Shown one piece after another: positions 25,206 through 32,091 of a stretch of DNA of 36,626 bases. The stretch's first letter is position 1; every line of letters starts with the position of its first letter. A program made the translations under genes and the position numbers. The DNA comes from a bacterium (GTDB taxonomy: Bacteria; Desulfobacterota; Binatia; HRBIN30; CADEER01), in NCBI GenBank assembly GCA_030430165.1, contig JAUIGL010000064.1:1-36626 (forward strand), in the 5' to 3' direction. The notes under the pieces are model-generated. The model was not told the DNA's origin and searched no databases. It saw only the letters and a program-made list of their open reading frames with translations.

Positions 25206-25626
25206 GGAGTGGATGAGCGGTCAAATCAGTCGATGTCGAAATCGGCCCAAGCCGATTTCGGTACCAAAACTTCTCCCCCTACGGGGGAGATGCCCCGGAG
25301 GGGCAGAGAGGGTTAACAGAGATGGCTTCGCCGCGTGCGGCGAAGCACTGCATTCGTAGGGCTACGCCCGGCGTTCTTGACAACTGAACAACGCTAAGGA
25401 GCGAAGGAGGGAAGTAGCGAAGGGGATTGCAGGTGAAATCGGCTGAAGCCGATTTCATACAGCGTCGGTGTGTCGGCTACGCCGACATCGTCGGAGACTC
25501 CCTCTCCTCAATCCTCCCCCATAGGGGGAGGAGGTCAATGGGGGGCTGACGGGCTCTGAAGATGGATGTGGCGGTTGGTGGCGTCGGCTGCGGGGCTGGC
25601 GTACGGTTGTGGACGAGGTCGGGTCG
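25206..25626. repeat. gene-free mosaic of at least seven hairpins (BIME-like)
   Basis: No gene is supported here. Perfect inverted repeats follow one another: CGAAATCGGC pairs at 25237-25260 (10 bp); TCTCCCCC at 25272-25290 (8 bp); TGCCCC at 25291-25305 (6 bp); GCTTCGCCGC at 25325-25346 (10 bp, 2-nt loop); TGAAATCGGCT at 25434-25457 (11 bp); TGTCGGC at 25471-25487 (7 bp); CCTCCCCC at 25513-25531 (8 bp). The first and fifth are near-copies 197 bp apart. The second and last are of one type, with TAC and ATA loops. The pattern is that of clustered REP/BIME elements; no transposase is visible. Confidence 0.8.
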
Positions 25627-26130
25627 ATGTGGGAATCGCTGTCCATGTTCCAGAAGTTTGCCGTGCGCGACGCGGTGATCGTTGGCGCGACGGTGCTGGC
25701 GTGGTCGACGGTGGCTGGCTATTCGGCGTCGAATGGTCCGCTTGGCGACCTGGTCGGCGTGCTCGCTGGGTTGCTGGTCGGGGCGAGTGCGTTCGTTCTC
25801 CACGAGTGGGGGCACCTGCTCGCCGGGTTCGCTGCCGGCGGGACGGCGCGCGCCAACAGCAGCTTGCGCAGCAGCTTTCTGTTCAGCTTCGACGCCGACA
25901 ACTCGCTCGCCCAGTTTCTGGTGATGTCGATCGGCGGCTTCGCCGTGACCGGGCTCTTCTTGTGGATCGCCTACGCCGTCTTGCCGGAGGGCCTACTGGC
26001 GACCCGGGTGGCACGCGGCAGCGTGGTGTTTCTCGCCTCGCTGACGGTGCTGCTGGAGTTTCCGCTGGTCGGTATCGCGCTGGTACGCGGGCGCACTCCC
26101 GCCGAGGCGGCGGTCAAGCTGGCGAGCTGA
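25627..26130 (+). CDS. small membrane protein with HExxH motif, M50-like
   Basis: The 167-residue product has four predicted hydrophobic segments. The second ends in VLHEWGHLLAG, giving the zinc-protease signature H59-E60-x-x-H63 at the membrane face, as in site-2 proteases (M50). The third zinc ligand, usually an Asp in an NPDG-like motif, is not obvious; SFDADNS (about 88-94) is the nearest acidic stretch. It is shorter than typical S2P proteins and has no PDZ domain. GAGG at 25614-25617 supports ATG 25627; GTG 25609 is an alternative. It stands alone after the hairpin mosaic and is convergent with rpmB. A minimal intramembrane protease or an inactive relative are both possible. Confidence 0.6.
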   Translation: MWESLSMFQKFAVRDAVIVGATVLAWSTVAGYSASNGPLGDLVGVLAGLLVGASAFVLHEWGHLLAGFAAGGTARANSSLRSSFLFSFDADNSLAQFLVMSIGGFAVTGLFLWIAYAVLPEGLLATRVARGSVVFLASLTVLLEFPLVGIALVRGRTPAEAAVKLAS

Positions 26131-26160
26131 GGCAGCCGCCGGGCGGACGATCTGAAGGCG

Positions 26161-26177
26161 GCCGGAATCAGTCCGGC
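26161..26177. terminator. hairpin between convergent M50-like gene and rpmB
   Basis: GCCGGA (26161-26166) pairs with TCCGGC (26172-26177) across a 5-nt loop, in the 54-bp gap between two convergent genes. There is no clear U tract, so it is a plausible bidirectional terminator of modest strength. Confidence 0.45.
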
Positions 26178-26184
26178 GCTGGGC

Positions 26185-26487
26185 TCAGCTCTCGGCCGAC
26201 TTCTTGGGCGCGCCTGCCTTGGCAATGCGGCGCTTCAGTCGGATCGCCTCGCCGGTCAGGTCGGCGTCCGGAGTCTTGCGCAGATAGGCGTCGATTCCGC
26301 CCAGCTTGGTGACCGTGCGCAGGGTTCCGGTGGCAATGCGCATCTTGACCGGGTGCCCGAGGGCGGCCGAATGGAGGGACACCTGCTGCAGATTGACCAT
26401 GAACTTGCGCTTGGTCTTGTTGTTCGCGTGCGAGACCTTGTTTCCGGTGGCAGCGCCGCGGCCGCTGAGATCGCAAGTTCGTGACAT
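26185..26487 (-). CDS. rpmB: 50S ribosomal protein bL28
   Basis: The 100-residue product matches bacterial ribosomal protein bL28 over its whole length. It has the N-terminal CDLSGRGAATGNKVSHANNKTKR block, the LQQV and KMRIATGTLRTVTKLGG segments and a basic C-terminal tail. The protein binds 23S rRNA in the large subunit. Some bL28 proteins carry two CxxC pairs; here only one N-terminal Cys remains, so it is the zinc-free type. A strong GGAGGAAGG precedes the ATG. It stands alone, divergent from the amidohydrolase, without rpmG. It is the only core gene in the window and a useful phylogenetic marker. Confidence 0.96.
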   Translation of the reverse strand: MSRTCDLSGRGAATGNKVSHANNKTKRKFMVNLQQVSLHSAALGHPVKMRIATGTLRTVTKLGGIDAYLRKTPDADLTGEAIRLKRRIAKAGAPKKSAES

Positions 26488-26628
26488 GGTACCTTCCTCC
26501 GTAGCCGGGGCCCGGTCGGCCCCACGAACCGCCTAGAAAGCCACGAACGGCAGAGGGATGCAACAGGGGCCGCCGAGCTGCGAGCCGGCCGCCGTACGGT
26601 AAAACGACGGTTGTCCGCTCGCCCGCAG

Positions 26629-26658
26629 TTGCGGGGTACAGTCTGCTGTAACTATGGT
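26629..26658 (+). promoter_or_regulatory. promoter with palindromic operator for the amidohydrolase gene (copy B)
   Basis: On the plus strand a -35-like TTGCGG (26629-26634) and a -10-like TATGGT (26653-26658) are 18 bp apart. The spacer holds TACAG-N4-CTGTA at 26637-26650. The predicted start point is near 26665, then GGAGGGA (about 26673-26679) and the ATG at 26689. The same arrangement, base for base in the palindrome arms and the following AACTAT, is found upstream of the second P450. An operator between -35 and -10 suits a repressor such as a TetR-family dimer; no such regulator is in the window. Confidence 0.65.
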
Positions 26659-26688
26659 GTCCGCTGCATTTCTGGAGGGAACTGCTCA

Positions 26689-28380
26689 ATGTCGTTCGAC
26701 ATCGTAATCGGCGGCGGCCTGGTCGTCGACGGCAGCGGAATGCCGGGTTTTCAGGCCGACGTCGCCATCAAAGACGGGCGCATCGCCCGCATCGGCCGCG
26801 TGACCGAAGCGGCGGAGAAAGTGATCGACGCCGACGGCGCGGTGGTGACGCCGGGCTTCATCGATGTCCACACGCACTACGACGTGCAGCTCGACTGGGA
26901 TCCGCTGGCTTCGCCGTCCTGCTCTCACGGTGTGACGACGGTGCTCACCGGCAACTGCGGCTTTACCCTGGCGCCGGCCAAGCCGGAGGACGTGCCGTGG
27001 CTGGCGGCGATGTTGTCGCGCGTCGAGGGGATGTCGAAAGAGGCGCTCGGCGCTGGCTTTCGCTTCGACGGCGGGTCGTTCGCCGACTTCTGGCAGCGCC
27101 ACGAGGGGCGGCTCGGCGTCAACGCCGGCGGCTACGTCGGCCACTGCGCGGTGCGCCGCTTCGTCATGGGCGACGACGCCTCCGAGCGTGAAGCCACTGG
27201 CGAAGAGATCGCGGCGATGCAGGAGCTGGTGCGCCAGGCGATGCGCGAGGGCGCGCTCGGCTTCTCCACCTCGCAGCTCGACATCCACGTTGGCGACGAC
27301 GGCCGCGAGGTACCGTCCAACCACGCCAGCCCGGAAGAAGTGATCGCTCTCTGCTCGGTGTTGGCCGAGTTCGACCACGGCGCCATCGAGGCGATCCCGC
27401 GATCCTTCGCTTCGGGCTACGACGAGAAGGACCGCGAGCTCCTGCACGCGATGTACCGAGCATCCGGCAAGCCGATCGAGCTCAACATCCTGACGCCAAC
27501 CCCGCAGCACCCGATGGGTTGGCAGCGGGCGCTCGAGTTCTGCCGTGAGTCCTTCGAGCAGGGGGTGCGGGTGCACCCGCAGTTCACTACCAACAAGCTC
27601 GAGCTCCATCTCAAGCTGGCCGACACCTTCGTCTTCGACGAGATGCCGGTGTGGCGCGAGATCCTGACGACCGCGGAGCCCGAGCGCTCGAAGCGTCTCG
27701 CCGATCCCGCCTGGCGCGCGAAGATGCGGTCTGAGTGGGACGACGAAGATGCCCGCGCGGTTGCCTTCGACGTCGCCGACCTCGAGGTCGAGGCGGTGCG
27801 CGATCCAGCCAACCAGGGTTGGGTCGGACGCACGGTAGGCGAGCTCAGCGAGGAACGCGGCACGGACAAGCTCGACACCTTCCTCGACCTCGCCCTGGCG
27901 GAGGGGCTCGAAACCAACTTTCGCACTCGCATGAGCGACATCGCCAAGGAGTTCATCGGCCACATCGTCGTCGCCGGACTGTCGGACCCGATCGTCATGG
28001 CTGGATCGAGCGACGGCGGCGCGCATCTGGCTTCGTTCACCGGGGCCGACTACTCGACCCGCCTGCTCGCCGAGTGGGTGCCGGCCGGCAACATTTCGCT
28101 CGAGCAAGCGGTGTGGCGTCTCACCGGGATGCCGGCAACCGTTCACGGACTGCGCGACCGAGGCTTCCTGCGCACCGGCGCCTGGGCCGACGTCGTGGTG
28201 TACGACCCGGCCGCGCTGCGTGCCGGCGAGGCGCACCTGGTGCGCGATTTTCCCGCCGACACCGAACGCTACGTCGTCGACGCAGAAGGTTACCGCTGCG
28301 TCATCGTCAACGGCGAGGTGTTGCTCGACCAGGGCGCCCACACCGGCGCCTTGCCCGGCCACGTGCTGCGCGGCGCTTGA
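26689..28380 (+). CDS. amidohydrolase of the N-acyl-D-amino-acid deacylase type
   Basis: The 563-residue product is a metal-dependent amidohydrolase. It opens with the small beta-sandwich (DIVIGGGLVVDGSG), followed by GFIDVHTHYD with metal-binding H61 and H63, the LTGNCGFTLAP loop typical of D-aminoacylases, and SSDGGAH near 450. D-aminoacylases remove acyl groups from D-amino acids, but close relatives act on other amides or cyclic ureas, so the substrate is open. The ATG at 26689 is preceded by GGAGGGA. It is the only plus-strand gene of its set and shares its promoter type with the P450 at 30661-31902. The two are probably switched on together, which points to a shared catabolic role. It is convergent with the sulfotransferase gene. 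Confidence 0.88.
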   Translation: MSFDIVIGGGLVVDGSGMPGFQADVAIKDGRIARIGRVTEAAEKVIDADGAVVTPGFIDVHTHYDVQLDWDPLASPSCSHGVTTVLTGNCGFTLAPAKPEDVPWLAAMLSRVEGMSKEALGAGFRFDGGSFADFWQRHEGRLGVNAGGYVGHCAVRRFVMGDDASEREATGEEIAAMQELVRQAMREGALGFSTSQLDIHVGDDGREVPSNHASPEEVIALCSVLAEFDHGAIEAIPRSFASGYDEKDRELLHAMYRASGKPIELNILTPTPQHPMGWQRALEFCRESFEQGVRVHPQFTTNKLELHLKLADTFVFDEMPVWREILTTAEPERSKRLADPAWRAKMRSEWDDEDARAVAFDVADLEVEAVRDPANQGWVGRTVGELSEERGTDKLDTFLDLALAEGLETNFRTRMSDIAKEFIGHIVVAGLSDPIVMAGSSDGGAHLASFTGADYSTRLLAEWVPAGNISLEQAVWRLTGMPATVHGLRDRGFLRTGAWADVVVYDPAALRAGEAHLVRDFPADTERYVVDAEGYRCVIVNGEVLLDQGAHTGALPGHVLRGA

Positions 28381-28406
28381 CGCTCCCGCGACCTCCGAGT
28401 GAAACG

Positions 28407-29576
28407 CTAGCGAGGCATGTCGAAGAACTCGAGATAGTCGGCGAAGCGGTCGAGGATCTCGGTCTCGGGGATCACGAAGTCTTCCTGCTTCTTGTAGCTG
28501 TGCCGGCCGTGCTTGCCCTGCGGGTGGGCGTCGTTCCACTGGTTCAGCGCAGCCTCGCCGGCTGGTGAAAGCTGCTGGTCGAAGTGGGCATAGATTCCCT
28601 TAACGGCGCCGACCGGGTCGGCCATGAAATCCTCGAATTGCAGGTCGTAGAACTGACCCGAGCCGTGCTCGCGACGGTAGGCGATCGCGGCGTCCGCCGC
28701 CGTGCCCCAGCTCTCGAGCTGAGTGCGCGCGATCTGCTCTTCGTTCACCGTCTCTTCGTGCATGGCGTGGATCTTCGTCAGGAAGCTGGTGTAGGAGCGC
28801 ATCACCGTGCGCGGATCGCGGTGGGTCTGGACGACGCACGCGTCTGGGTAGACGGCGAACAGCGCCGGCAGCTGGCGCAGGTGCACCGGGTACTTGATGA
28901 GCCAGCGCATGTCCGGCGATGTCGAGCCGATCAGCTGAATCAGCTTCTTGTGTCGCGTGTAGGTCTCGGGATGCGGCGTATGCCAGTACCACTCGCAGTA
29001 GGCGGGCAGGTGGGCGCTGCACTCGAAGCGGTCGTCGGTGAAGCTCTGGGCGAGGATGTGGCCGCACTCTTCCGGCCAGTCGGCCTTCATCTCGTGCACC
29101 GCCATCAGGTCGGGGGTGGTGTCGTAGAGAAACTGCAGGCTCGCTTGGGCCGCTTTGAAGTCGGGGTGCTCGGCCCATTGCGACTTCGGCGGACGCGGCT
29201 GCGGTTCGGCGGAGAGCCAGTACTCGAGCATCTGCATGCCCGGGTCCTGACCCATCAGGTAGTGCAGCGCGGTGCTGCCGGTGCGCACCAGGCCGGTGAT
29301 GATGATGGGCCGGCGGACCTCGCGATCGAGGACTTCCGGGTGCTGCTTCAGTCGCTCTTCGCAGCGCAGTCGGGTGGCGAGCGAGGTCACCACTTGCCGG
29401 CGCAGAATCATGCGGCCGAGCTTGCTCAGGCTCTTCGACTCGTCGAGCGAGCGCAGCAACACCCGCAGGCCCTCGAGGTAGCTCGGGTCGCCGAAGTCGT
29501 CGCAGCCGGCGAGCTCGCGGGCCTCTTCGTGGAGCGCGTCTTCGGCGGCTGCGAAGTTGTCGTCGTCTTTGGCCAT
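28407..29576 (-). CDS. PAPS-dependent sulfotransferase family protein
   Basis: The 389-residue product has the two cofactor signatures of sulfotransferases: the 5'-phosphosulfate loop IIITGLVRTGSTALHYL (about 91-107) and the 3'-phosphate strand VQTHRDPRTVMRSY (about 249-262). It is soluble, with an extra N-terminal helical region of about 85 residues. Relatives in actinobacteria and uncultured proteobacteria cluster with steroid- or lipid-oxidising genes, which fits the P450 and flavin monooxygenase here. It may sulfate an alcohol made by those oxygenases; that is inference. ATG 29576 begins just after the upstream hydrolase gene (16 nt), so the two are co-transcribed. Confidence 0.88.
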   Translation of the reverse strand: MAKDDDNFAAAEDALHEEARELAGCDDFGDPSYLEGLRVLLRSLDESKSLSKLGRMILRRQVVTSLATRLRCEERLKQHPEVLDREVRRPIIITGLVRTGSTALHYLMGQDPGMQMLEYWLSAEPQPRPPKSQWAEHPDFKAAQASLQFLYDTTPDLMAVHEMKADWPEECGHILAQSFTDDRFECSAHLPAYCEWYWHTPHPETYTRHKKLIQLIGSTSPDMRWLIKYPVHLRQLPALFAVYPDACVVQTHRDPRTVMRSYTSFLTKIHAMHEETVNEEQIARTQLESWGTAADAAIAYRREHGSGQFYDLQFEDFMADPVGAVKGIYAHFDQQLSPAGEAALNQWNDAHPQGKHGRHSYKKQEDFVIPETEILDRFADYLEFFDMPR

Positions 29577-29592
29577 GAAGTCCTCGGGCGAG

Positions 29593-30549
29593 TCAGCTCG
29601 CCGCGCCGTCCACCGCCGCGGCGAACTGCTGGCGGAGGAACTCGCCTGCCGCCCGCGCGGGTTTGGAGTCGGGGCGGAGCAGGTCGAAGCCGTGGTAGCA
29701 GCCATCGAAGACGCGCAGCTCGGCGGGAACGCCGGCGGCGCGCAGGTGCTCGACGTAGTCGACGGTCTCGTCGCGGAACGGATCGAGAGCGCCGACGAAG
29801 GTCGTCGTCGGCGGCAGGCCCGCGTAGTCGGTCTCGCGGGCGGGGGCCGCATACTTCGGCACTTGGTCGCTCGATAGTCCGCCGAGGTAGAGGTCCCAGG
29901 CGACGCGGTTGTGTCGTGCCGACCACAGCGGCGCGTCGTTGTCGCACATCGAGTCGCTGGTCATGCGATCGTCGATCATCGGGTAGAGCGGCATCTGGTG
30001 GGCGACGCTGACCTCGCCGCGATCGCGCGCCATCAGGCTCACCGCGGCGGTCAGCCCGCCGCCGGCGCTCTCGCCGACGACGATGATGCGGTCGTCGCGC
30101 ACGCCGAGCTCCGCCGCGTTCTGGTGCATCCAGAGCAGCGTCGCGTAGCAGTCGTTCGCCGCTGCGGGATAGGGCGCTTCGACCGACTTGCGGTAGTCGG
30201 GGGCAACGATGACGCAGTCGCGGCTGCGCATCAGCTGCTTGTAGGTCGGCGCGGAAGCTTCCGGGCTGCCCATCGCGTAGCCGCCGCCGTGCAAGAAGAG
30301 CACGCCGGGCAGCAGCCCCTGGGTGCTCGGCGAAGGCGGTCGATAGATGCGTACGCGCACCTGTGGCCCCTGGTCGATGGATTCGATCCGGCGCTCGTCG
30401 CAGTCGAGACCGGCGATGTTCTGCCCGTCCATTCTCTGGCCGAGCCGGCGGGCGAGCCGGAAGAATCTTGCGTTGGGCCGAAACAGCAGCTTCGCCAGGG
30501 TGCCGGCCAAGCGTAGCTCGGGGTCGATCATGTCGCGCGTTACTCGCAT
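29593..30549 (-). CDS. alpha/beta hydrolase, hormone-sensitive-lipase family (esterase family IV)
   Basis: The 318-residue product carries the oxyanion-hole motif HGGG (87-90), the nucleophile elbow GESAGG with S161, and the remaining triad residues D256 (in GALDPFRDE) and H286 (in CYHGF). Size and motif order match bacterial HSL-type esterases. It probably hydrolyses a short or medium ester, or a lactone. That fits directly with the Baeyer-Villiger-type monooxygenase nearby, whose products are esters or lactones. It lies 111 bp downstream of the P450 gene and 16 nt upstream of the sulfotransferase on the same strand, so P450, hydrolase and sulfotransferase form a likely operon. No signal peptide is seen. 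Confidence 0.92.
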   Translation of the reverse strand: MRVTRDMIDPELRLAGTLAKLLFRPNARFFRLARRLGQRMDGQNIAGLDCDERRIESIDQGPQVRVRIYRPPSPSTQGLLPGVLFLHGGGYAMGSPEASAPTYKQLMRSRDCVIVAPDYRKSVEAPYPAAANDCYATLLWMHQNAAELGVRDDRIIVVGESAGGGLTAAVSLMARDRGEVSVAHQMPLYPMIDDRMTSDSMCDNDAPLWSARHNRVAWDLYLGGLSSDQVPKYAAPARETDYAGLPPTTTFVGALDPFRDETVDYVEHLRAAGVPAELRVFDGCYHGFDLLRPDSKPARAAGEFLRQQFAAAVDGAAS

Positions 30550-30660
30550 GCTAAGCTCACTCCCGTGTCTGCGCCCGGCATGATGCCAGCGTTGGCGTTC
30601 GGTTCAATCCTGCAGCGGGAGCGTGAACGGGGCGGCCGTATGTTGGATTGCCGCGGAGCA

Positions 30661-31902
30661 TCAGGCCGGTGTGGCGACCACGTGCAGCTGCTCGTGGCGG
30701 TGTACCAGCAGGCTCTCGGCGAGAAGCGGCGGTGCCGCGGCGTCGAGCGCCAGCGCGCGGGTGCCGGCGAGCAGATCCTCGCAGACGACCCTGGCCTCGA
30801 GCCGCGCCAGCGGTCCGCCGACGCAGAAATGCGCCCCGCGTCCGAAGCTCAGGTGGTTCTTCGGATGCTTGCGGTCGAGCCGCAACTCGTCGGGCTCGTC
30901 GAAGTAGGCGGCGTCGCGATTGGCCGACGCCCACAAGAGCATCAAGCGATCGCCCGGCGCCAGCTCGACCCCGCCGAGCTCACACTCGGTCCGCACGGCG
31001 CGGTAGTGGAAGGCGAAGGGCGCGTCGAGTCGGGCCACCTCCTCGACGAAGGCTGGAACGCGGCTCGGATCATCGCGCAGCAGCGCGGCGAGCTCGGGTG
31101 CTTCGGCGAGGCGGCGCATTGCGTTGCCGATCAACGCCGCCGTCGACTCGCCGCCGGCGCCGAACATCACGGTGGCGATCCCCACGGCCTGCTCGGTGTC
31201 GATCGCGCCGGCTTCGACGCCGCCGGCGAGCGCGTGCAGTAGCGGGGCGTCCGGGTCGCTGCGGAGATCGCGCCGCGCCGCATCGAGATGCTCGGTGAGG
31301 TACTCGGTCATGTTCGCCGTCTCGGTGGCGAGCATCAGCATGGTGTGCTGATCGACGCGTCCGGCGAGCATGTCGCCGCCCATCATCGCCCATTGGCGGT
31401 GGCGGCTGACGTCGCCATCGGGAAGCCCGAGCAATGCCGCGACGACGCGCGCCGGAATGACCTCGGCGATGGGAACGAAATCGCCGCCGCCACCGGTGAC
31501 CCAGGGGTCGATCGCTTCCTTTGACCAGGTGCGGATCGGCCCTTCCAGAGAGGCGACCCGGCTTGCCGTCAGGCGCGGCTGCACCAGCGCCCGGTGTACC
31601 GTGTGCGCCGGCTCGTCGGCAGTGGCGATCACTTGGTTCGCGGCGGCGATTGGCAGCGGGAAGACCGTCGGCAGGCCGTCGTCGCCCTGAACCAGCACGC
31701 CGGTCAGATTCGCAGAGAAGTCGTTCTCCCGGGCCAGGACCTCGTCGATCAGATCCCAGGTGGCGATCAGGTGAACCCCAGTGTTGTCGACGCGCGAGAT
31801 CGGTGCCTGCGCGCGCAAGCGAGCGAAGACCGGATGGGGGTTCTCGATGAACTCGCGGGTAAGGATCTCTCCCGCTCGTTGCGAGTACAGGGGGGCGCGC
31901 AT
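30661..31902 (-). CDS. cytochrome P450 (second, bacterial soluble type)
   Basis: The 413-residue product is a soluble P450 with I-helix FGAGGEST, the ExxR pair in EEVARLD, and the haem loop FGRGAHFCVGG with ligand C360. It is only distantly similar to the P450 at 283-1530, so the two are not a recent duplication. Electron partners are absent from the window. ATG 31902 is preferred; it overlaps by one base (TGATG) the stop of a 17-codon reading frame that has a good ribosome site, so translation may be coupled. A TTG at 31962 is in frame but directly abuts the ribosome site. Its promoter contains the palindrome shared with the amidohydrolase gene. Confidence 0.92.
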   Translation of the reverse strand: MRAPLYSQRAGEILTREFIENPHPVFARLRAQAPISRVDNTGVHLIATWDLIDEVLARENDFSANLTGVLVQGDDGLPTVFPLPIAAANQVIATADEPAHTVHRALVQPRLTASRVASLEGPIRTWSKEAIDPWVTGGGGDFVPIAEVIPARVVAALLGLPDGDVSRHRQWAMMGGDMLAGRVDQHTMLMLATETANMTEYLTEHLDAARRDLRSDPDAPLLHALAGGVEAGAIDTEQAVGIATVMFGAGGESTAALIGNAMRRLAEAPELAALLRDDPSRVPAFVEEVARLDAPFAFHYRAVRTECELGGVELAPGDRLMLLWASANRDAAYFDEPDELRLDRKHPKNHLSFGRGAHFCVGGPLARLEARVVCEDLLAGTRALALDAAAPPLLAESLLVHRHEQLHVVATPA

Positions 31903-31955
31903 CAAGCGAGACCTGCGGATCCGGCCGGTCGAGGACTTGCGGTGTTGAGCCCCAT
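31902..31955 (-). CDS. possible 17-residue leader peptide coupled to the P450
   Basis: A GAGAAGGG ribosome site lies 7 nt before an ATG at 31955 that opens a 17-codon frame, MGLNTASPRPAGSAGLA. Its TGA overlaps the P450 ATG as TGATG. The frame differs from the P450 frame. The predicted start point is about 24 nt upstream. The P450 ATG has only a weak site of its own (AGG, about 10 nt away), so ribosomes finishing the leader could restart there. It may instead be a chance frame. Confidence 0.4.
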   Translation of the reverse strand: MGLNTASPRPAGSAGLA

Positions 31956-31985
31956 CAGGCAACCCTTCTCGACATTGCAGTCGGC

Positions 31986-32015
31986 ACTATAGTTACAGTG
32001 AGCTGTACTTTGCAA
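31986..32015 (-). promoter_or_regulatory. promoter with palindromic operator for the second P450 (copy A)
   Basis: Read on the minus strand, TTGCAA (32015-32010) and TATAGT (31991-31986) are 18 bp apart with TACAG-N4-CTGTA in the spacer (plus-strand 31994-32007). Compared with the amidohydrolase promoter, the arms, the AACTAT after them and the TTGC of the -35 box are the same; differences fall in the 4-nt centre and a few flanking bases. The element lies between the P450 and the divergent flavin monooxygenase, so the bound regulator could also affect the latter, whose own promoter I cannot place. Confidence 0.65.
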
Positions 32016-32091
32016 TCGAAGACCGCTAAGCAGGTCAGGTGAGCGGCGCGGCCCGCAGTGGAGCCGGACAATATCGCTCGAGGTGTCGAGA

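Noticed and set aside
22195-25224. 1009-residue minus-strand frame across the SGNH and GT-C genes
   Set aside because: Arg/Ala-rich shadow; both genes beneath it have clear motifs in other frames.
26637-26650. LexA (SOS) box
   Set aside because: The order is ACAG-N4-CTGT, the reverse of the CTGT-N8-ACAG arrangement of LexA sites.
26686-28539. 617-residue minus-strand frame opposite the amidohydrolase
   Set aside because: No motif, and the plus-strand protein has the full amidohydrolase signature with a ribosome site.
283-31902. The two P450 genes as a recent duplication
   Set aside because: They share only family motifs; the rest of the sequence is widely different.
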